A stretch of 37,522 bases of DNA from a bacterium (GTDB lineage: Bacteria; Desulfobacterota; Binatia; UBA12015). The stretch covers positions 1 through 37,522 of the forward strand of contig JAUIFY010000020.1 of NCBI GenBank assembly GCA_030430245.1. The letters run 5' to 3'. Shown here in pieces: positions 33,549-37,522 of the stretch (positions are counted from its first letter, which is position 1; every line of letters starts with the position of its first letter). The translations under genes were made by a program, and so were the position numbers. The notes under the pieces are model-generated. The model was given only the letters and a program-made list of their open reading frames with translations. It did no database searches and was not told the DNA's origin.

Positions 33549-35092
33549 ATCCCGGGAACGTGAACTACCGTCTCGCCGCGCTCCTCGCGGCGACGATCGG
33601 CGCCATCGTCTACCTCCTGCCCGTGGTCCTGCCCGAGGGCTCGCGGCCGTCGTTTCTTCCCGAGGACCCGATCCACTTGGGACTCGATCTGCGCGGTGGT
33701 ACGCACCTCCTCTTCACGGTCGAGGTCGACAAGGCCGTCGAGAACAACGTCGGCCGAACCGGGGAGGAGATCGCGCGCGAGCTTCGCGATGACGACATCG
33801 GTGTGAAGAGCGTCGATCACGCGGGCACGACCCTCACCGTCCACCTCGAGTCCGCCGACCAGCGGCAGGCCTTCGACGAGTTCGTCGCCACCCGGTTCCC
33901 GAGCCTCGAGATCTCGTCGACGGGCGGCTCGCTCGCCGACATCGAGCTCTCGCCGACCAAGCGCGAGATCGAGCAGATCAAGCGCCTCGCTCTCGAGCAG
34001 TCGCTCGAGACGATCCGTAACCGCATCGACCAGTTCGGCGTCGCCGAGCCGATCATTCAGAGGCAGGGCGCGAACGACATCGTGGTGCAACTGCCGGGTG
34101 TGCAGGATCCGCAGCGTGCAAAGGAGCTGATCGGCAAGACGGCGGTGCTCGAGTTTCAGCTGACCGACACCGGCTCGGGCGTCGAGACCATGACGTTGCC
34201 CGCCTCGCCGAACGCCGGCGGCGGGCCGCGGGAGTACGTCCTCGAGAAGAAGGTGCAGATGACGGGCGCCGCGGTCGCGGACGCGCGGGTCCGCCCCGCG
34301 ACCCAGCTGGAAGGTCCCTACGTCGAGCTGATCCTCACCGACTCCGGTGCCGCGGACTTCGAGGCTCTCACGGCGGAGAACGTCGGGAGAAACATGGCGA
34401 TCGTGCTCGATGGCAAGGTGTTCTCCGCGCCGGTGATCCGCGAGAGGATCGGCGGCGGGCGGGCCTCGATCACGGGAAGCTTCGACATCAAGGAGGCGCG
34501 CGACCTCGCGATCGTGCTGCGCGCCGGAGCGCTGCCCGCGCCGATCAAGATCATCGAGGAGCGCACCGTCGGACCTTCGCTCGGCCGCGACTCGATCCGT
34601 CAGGGCGTGATCTCGCTGGCCGTCGGCGGTCTCCTCGTCGTGCTGTTCATGGCGTGGTACTACCGCGGCGCCGGCATCCTCGCCGATGCGGCTCTCGCGC
34701 TCAACGTCATCTTCCTGATGGCGCTCCTCGCCGCGTTCGGCGCGACCCTGACCCTGCCGGGCATCGCCGGCATCGTGCTGACGATCGGCATGGCGGTCGA
34801 CGCGAACGTGCTGATCAACGAGCGCGTCCGGGAGGAGCTCCGCCTCGGCAAGACGCCGCGCGCGGCGCTCGAGGCGGGCTACGAGAGGGCGTGGGCCGCG
34901 ATCCGCGACTCGAACATCACCACGTTCGTGTCGGGACTCATCTTGTTCCAGTTCGGCTCGGGCCCCGTGAAGGGCTTCGCCGTGACCCTGTGCATCGGGA
35001 TCGCGACGACGGTCGTGACCGCGGTCTTCGGGACGCGGATCTACTACGACTTCCGGCTGGCCCGGCGGCAGCTTCAGCGGGTCAGCATCTGA
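33545..35092 (+). CDS. secD: Protein translocase subunit SecD
   Basis: 515 residues. The N-terminal helix (8-28) is followed by the P1 periplasmic domain, beginning GLDLRGGTHLLFTVEVDKAV, and five further helices from about 350. The conserved GTIGPSLG-like region reads TVGPSLGRDSIRQGVISL, and the fourth-helix segment has GIAGIVLTIGMAVDANVLIN with its proton-path Asp. SecD works with SecF to pull secreted chains across using the proton force. The chain is SecD only, not SecDF; secF, normally the next gene, is not present in the 250 bases that follow nor anywhere later in the window. Confidence 0.96.
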   Translation: MNPGNVNYRLAALLAATIGAIVYLLPVVLPEGSRPSFLPEDPIHLGLDLRGGTHLLFTVEVDKAVENNVGRTGEEIARELRDDDIGVKSVDHAGTTLTVHLESADQRQAFDEFVATRFPSLEISSTGGSLADIELSPTKREIEQIKRLALEQSLETIRNRIDQFGVAEPIIQRQGANDIVVQLPGVQDPQRAKELIGKTAVLEFQLTDTGSGVETMTLPASPNAGGGPREYVLEKKVQMTGAAVADARVRPATQLEGPYVELILTDSGAADFEALTAENVGRNMAIVLDGKVFSAPVIRERIGGGRASITGSFDIKEARDLAIVLRAGALPAPIKIIEERTVGPSLGRDSIRQGVISLAVGGLLVVLFMAWYYRGAGILADAALALNVIFLMALLAAFGATLTLPGIAGIVLTIGMAVDANVLINERVREELRLGKTPRAALEAGYERAWAAIRDSNITTFVSGLILFQFGSGPVKGFAVTLCIGIATTVVTAVFGTRIYYDFRLARRQLQRVSI

Positions 35093-35240
35093 GCCGGGCG
35101 AGGCGCGCGAGCGATCCCGGCAGGAACGTCGGGTCGGGCTCTCCGAACCGTGTTTCAGCATGTGAGACGCGGCAGGTGTCTGATTTCTCAGCGCTTTCGG
35201 TCGCGCACTGCGTCATTCGCGTTCCGACATCGTAAGTTGT

Positions 35241-35250
35241 TGGAATTCCA
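35241..35250. repeat. 10-bp palindrome upstream of the HTH gene
   Basis: TGGAATTCCA is a perfect 10-base palindrome in the secD-HTH gap. It lies between a weak TTGTTG (35237-35242, overlapping) and TACCCT (35260-35265), which are 17 bases apart. Possible operator; EcoRI-type sites arise by chance, so weak. Confidence 0.3.
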
Positions 35251-35289
35251 CCGAAATGGTACCCTGTTGGGAGCTGGAACGAGGTCGGG

Positions 35290-35319
35290 TTGACCGTATC
35301 TGCGAGGGCATGTTAGCCA
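35290..35319 (+). promoter_or_regulatory. Candidate promoter of the BldC-like gene
   Basis: TTGACC (35290-35295), 18-base spacer, TAGCCA (35314-35319). The predicted start is about 25 bases before the ATG at 35350, with AGGGGA as a ribosome site. The gap 35093-35349 is otherwise without recognisable genes. Confidence 0.42.
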
Positions 35320-35349
35320 CTCGGCACCCTAATCAGGGGATTTCGAGTC

Positions 35350-35541
35350 ATGTTGGAAAGAGAAAACGCACTTCTCAACAGTCGCGACGTTGCGAGGCTG
35401 CTCGACATGAGCCCCGATCGAGTGAACGAGTACGCTCGAAAGCAGATCCTGCCTGCGTTCAAGGCCGGAAGACAGTGGCGCTTCCGTAAACAGGACATCG
35501 CCTCCTTCAAGCGACAGCTGCGAGGTGCGACGGCGGCCTGA
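35350..35541 (+). CDS. BldC/excisionase-family helix-turn-helix protein
   Basis: 63 residues. LNSRDVARLLDMSPDRVNEY is the MerR-like winged-helix turn (residues 9-28), followed by LPAFKAGRQWRFRKQDIASF, typical of HTH_17 excisionase-type and BldC-type proteins that bind DNA directly. No effector domain and no mobile-element gene beside it, so a chromosomal regulator is more likely than a phage Xis. ATG start with AGGGGA upstream. Its own promoter region and a palindrome lie just upstream. Confidence 0.85.
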   Translation: MLERENALLNSRDVARLLDMSPDRVNEYARKQILPAFKAGRQWRFRKQDIASFKRQLRGATAA

Positions 35542-35652
35542 GCTTTCGTTCTCGACGTCTCGGCGGCCGCGTTTCGGGGATGGCCGTCGGTCGGGTGTGC
35601 AACGCACCCGGTTCTCGTCGCATTCCAGGCGTTGCTTCTGAGGGAGGAGCTG

Positions 35653-36309
35653 ATGATTTCGTCGACGGCGCTCGCGCACGAGAGCAAGATCTACTCGCAG
35701 TTCTCTGTCTTGTACGATCGGATCTTCTCCAACGTCTTCGCCAAGCGAATCGACCAGGTGATCGGCTCGATGAACATCGAGCCAGGAAGCCGCGTCCTCG
35801 AGGTCGGTGTCGGAACGGGTCTCTCGCTCACGGCGTATCCGCCGCACTGCGACGTCCTGGGGGTCGACCTGGCCGAGGACATGCTGTCGCGGGCCCAGCG
35901 CAAGATCGACCGGAGCGGCATGGATCACGTGGAGCTCGCGGTCGGGGACGCGCAGGCGCTCGACTTTCCGGACGACTCGTTCGACTACGTGACGTCGTTT
36001 CACGTCGTGAGCGTCGTTCCCGACCCGCAGGCGATGATGCGCGAGATGACCCGTGTCTGCCGGCCGGGGGGACGGCTCGTGATCATCAACCACTTCCGGA
36101 GCCCGCGCCGCCTCGTCGCGTCGGTCGTCGACCGTCTGGATCCGATCACCCGCCGCCTCGGGTGGCGGACGACGCTCGGGGCGTCCGAGCTCCTGGACGA
36201 GGTCGAGCTGGAGGACGTCCGGCGGTTCAAGACCTCACCGACGTCGCTCTTCACCGTCGTGATCGCCCGCAAGCCCCACCCCGACGAATCCGTCCGCGCG
36301 GCGGGTTGA
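35653..36309 (+). CDS. PmtA-like phospholipid N-methyltransferase
   Basis: 218 residues. N-terminal ALAHESKIYSQFSVLYDRIF then the SAM motif VLEVGVGTGLSLTAYP (58-73 approximately) and GVDLAEDMLSRAQRK; the GVGTGLSLxxYP form is characteristic of the Rhodobacter-type phosphatidylethanolamine N-methyltransferase, which makes phosphatidylcholine. Other UbiE-like methyltransferases share much of this. The start is ATG 35653 with AGGGAGGAGC well placed; an upstream in-frame start would add seven residues. Converges on the 190-aa unknown gene with 31 bases between stops. Function inferred from family resemblance. Confidence 0.83.
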   Translation: MISSTALAHESKIYSQFSVLYDRIFSNVFAKRIDQVIGSMNIEPGSRVLEVGVGTGLSLTAYPPHCDVLGVDLAEDMLSRAQRKIDRSGMDHVELAVGDAQALDFPDDSFDYVTSFHVVSVVPDPQAMMREMTRVCRPGGRLVIINHFRSPRRLVASVVDRLDPITRRLGWRTTLGASELLDEVELEDVRRFKTSPTSLFTVVIARKPHPDESVRAAG

Positions 36310-36340
36310 TCCGCCGTTTCGGTCGCGGGACCCCGGTGAC

Positions 36341-36913
36341 TCAGTGCTGAAAGCTGCTGGGCTCGCCCGGGATGATGCCGCGGCGGACGAGCTCCGCTGC
36401 GTCCGCATCGCCGCGCGATAGGAGCCATCGCTTGTAGATCCGGAGCGTGTCTCGGTCGCTCGCGAACAGCTCCCGCGTGCTGATCGCCCCGAGGACGCCG
36501 ACGAGCCCCGCGAACTCGGTCGCCAGGACGTCGAACATCTCCCGGATCCCATCCGTGCCCCCCTGGGCGATCCGCCGGTAGGCGAGCTGGCCGAGCTCGA
36601 CGTAGTAGGTCGGCTGGACGACGGTTCGCTCGAGGCAATCGACGAAGAGACCGGCCACGAAGAGCGCGGTGTCCCCGACCTTCTTGTATCGCTGGAAGCT
36701 CTCCGCCGGCGCTCCCGCCTCGGCTTCCAGGTACGTCAACGCGAGTGGGCGATCGAGCAGCCCTCCCTGGCTGCGAACGTGCGCCTCGAGAAGTGCGACC
36801 AGGTAGAACTCCGTCTCCTCGGCCGACTCGAAGCCTTGTTCGCCCATCGCGTCCCGCACGAGTCCGCGGAAGAACTCGGTGGGATGAGAATCGAGAATCG
36901 CCGTCCGCGACAT
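36341..36913 (-). CDS. Conserved-looking hypothetical protein, 190 aa
   Basis: Not recognised. It is largely helical and acidic: FFRGLVRDAMGEQGFESAEE, TEFYLVALLEAHVRS, GDTALFVAGLFVDCLER, YYVELGQLAYRRIA. No signal peptide or transmembrane helix; one cysteine. The composition and GC3 bias fit a real gene. ATG with GAGG upstream. Divergent from the A-type carrier gene across 108 bases. The repeated Phe/Tyr/Leu helices suggest an all-helical soluble fold. Confidence 0.7.
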   Translation of the reverse strand: MSRTAILDSHPTEFFRGLVRDAMGEQGFESAEETEFYLVALLEAHVRSQGGLLDRPLALTYLEAEAGAPAESFQRYKKVGDTALFVAGLFVDCLERTVVQPTYYVELGQLAYRRIAQGGTDGIREMFDVLATEFAGLVGVLGAISTRELFASDRDTLRIYKRWLLSRGDADAAELVRRGIIPGEPSSFQH

Positions 36914-36984
36914 GTCCTCGCTCCGATCTCCGGTCGTTCGGTCCAGGATGCGTCCTGCGAACAGTCTATCGGAATTGCGGCAGC

Positions 36985-37013
36985 TTGACTGTAGATCCGA
37001 GCGTGGTTAGCTT
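36985..37013 (+). promoter_or_regulatory. Candidate promoter of the A-type carrier gene
   Basis: TTGACT (36985-36990), 17-base spacer, TAGCTT (37008-37013). The ATG at 37022 begins 8 bases after the -10, so the mRNA would be leaderless or nearly so. The spacing matches the tatA case. Confidence 0.5.
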
Positions 37014-37021
37014 TTTTGGAG

Positions 37022-37402
37022 ATGGATGAGTCTGTCGACAGGAGCGGAAGCGAGTCCGCGTCGGTCCCTGCAGGGAATGTGGGCCTCTCTCCGTCGGCCG
37101 TGGACCGGGTGCGCGTGCTCCTGACGAAGGAGAAGCGTCCGGCGGGGGCGGGCCTTCGCGTGGGGGTCGTCAATGGCGGATGCTCGGGCATGCAGTACAC
37201 GCTGGGCTTCGATGACGCTCCGAAGGCCGGAGACCTCGTGACCGAGTACGACGGCGTGCGCGTCTTCGTCGACCCGGAGCATCTGCAGTATCTCGAGGGC
37301 ACGGTCGTGGATTTTTCGGACGGTCTGCACGGGGCCGGCTTCAAGTTCACGAACCCCAACGCGGATCGGACCTGCGGCTGCGGCTCGTCCTTCTCCGTCT
37401 GA
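37022..37402 (+). CDS. erpA: A-type Fe-S carrier protein (ErpA/IscA family)
   Basis: 126 residues. An extra 22-residue polar N-terminus precedes LSPSAVDRVRVLL, and the three conserved cysteines are Cys54 (GGCSGMQYTLGF), Cys118 and Cys120 (CGCGSSFSV). A-type carriers accept Fe-S clusters and pass them to apo-targets; Mrp, Grx/BolA, MoaA and UDG in this window are typical clients or partners. ErpA and IscA cannot be separated with certainty. The ATG is preceded directly by GGAG, too close for ordinary ribosome binding; a TTG two codons earlier is in frame. A candidate promoter ends 8 bases before the ATG. Confidence 0.93.
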   Translation: MDESVDRSGSESASVPAGNVGLSPSAVDRVRVLLTKEKRPAGAGLRVGVVNGGCSGMQYTLGFDDAPKAGDLVTEYDGVRVFVDPEHLQYLEGTVVDFSDGLHGAGFKFTNPNADRTCGCGSSFSV

Positions 37403-37406
37403 CCCC

Positions 37407-37522
37407 CTGCCCGAGTCGAGCCAGCCCCGTCTCGTCGTCTTCGATCTCGACGGGACACTCGTCGATTCGCTCGCCGACCTCGCCGATGCGGTGAACGCGG
37501 TCGGTCGGGAGCGTGGGCGCCC
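37407..37522 (+). CDS. HAD-family phosphatase, phosphoglycolate phosphatase-like, 3'-truncated
   Basis: Only the first ~38 residues are visible. RLVVFDLDGTLVDSLADLAD holds the HAD motif I DxDGT with the nucleophile Asp and the DS that typically follows in phosphoglycolate phosphatase-like enzymes, which recycle 2-phosphoglycolate. The reading frame has no ATG, GTG or TTG upstream of the motif; CTG at 37407 is the only near candidate, 4 bases after the erpA stop, so the start is unsettled. Translation may be coupled to erpA. Enzyme subgroup cannot be fixed from this fragment. Confidence 0.75.
   Translation, partial: MPESSQPRLVVFDLDGTLVDSLADLADAVNAVGRERGR

Noticed and set aside
35093..35130. 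GCCGGG...CCCGGC hairpin after secD as a terminator
   Set aside because: Only a 6-bp stem with a long loop and no T-run; not convincing.
35350..35541. HTH protein as phage excisionase marking a mobile element
   Set aside because: No integrase, attachment repeat or composition change nearby; stand-alone chromosomal regulators share this fold.

Overview
The window is GC-rich, densely coding DNA from a Gram-negative bacterium. The gene content fits a deltaproteobacterial-type lineage (Myxococcota, Desulfobacterota or an uncultured relative): queA-tgt-yajC-secD, BolA with a CGFS glutaredoxin, a Hsp70/DUF3731 protein, a PmtA-like phospholipid methyltransferase and MurJ. I cannot place it more finely from sequence alone. 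I see no phage, insertion sequence, integrase, CRISPR array, rRNA or tRNA. It reads as a chromosomal housekeeping region with several unusual gene versions.

Layout, left to right. (1) 1-7458, plus strand: a tandem pair of Hsp70-family proteins (the first cut by the window edge, the second with a DUF3731-type tail), then YraN, seryl-tRNA synthetase and a single-chain electron-transfer flavoprotein with beta and alpha fused. (2) 7470-12513: a short-form GpmA and a DUF971 protein with two complete candidate zinc half-sites (minus), an exported OB-fold protein with a BamE-like tail (plus), TatA (minus), MurJ and a seven-beta-strand methyltransferase (plus), and a 73-residue unknown protein (minus). 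(3) 12514-17133: a long regulatory region and a primary-like sigma factor with altered region 2.4. It ends in a strong terminator that also encodes the tail of the convergent GH57 glucan-branching gene; DUF4912 and coiled-coil genes lie upstream of that gene. (4) 17211-20149: a cytoplasmic penicillin-acylase homologue that seems to lack its nucleophile, then CoaE. (5) 20151-23826, minus strand: an operon ispB-moaA-ferredoxin/NADP reductase-bolA-grxD. It is divergent from the plus-strand run mrp, a flippase-like membrane protein and coaBC, with a 14-bp palindrome between. (6) 27236-31000: a secreted zinc phospholipase C homologue (minus), then family-4 uracil-DNA glycosylase, NfeD protease and slipin. 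(7) 30986-35092: queA-tgt-yajC-secD, with secF missing. (8) 35290-37522: a BldC-like HTH protein, a PmtA-like methyltransferase, an unknown 190-residue protein, an A-type iron-sulfur carrier and the start of a HAD phosphatase.

Two themes recur. Iron-sulfur and flavin redox chemistry is concentrated here: Mrp, ErpA-like carrier, BolA/Grx, MoaA, UDG, the NADPH reductase and the ETF. Several candidate promoters share a TTGAC-like -35 with a 17-18 bp spacer and a TAGCCT-like -10. Two of them sit so close to the start codon that the transcripts would be leaderless. The most unusual items are the acylase pseudoenzyme candidate, the duplicated-site DUF971 protein, the fused ETF next to a possible ETF-type methyltransferase, and the terminator embedded in a coding tail. 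I do not see a clear multi-gene defence or mobile system.
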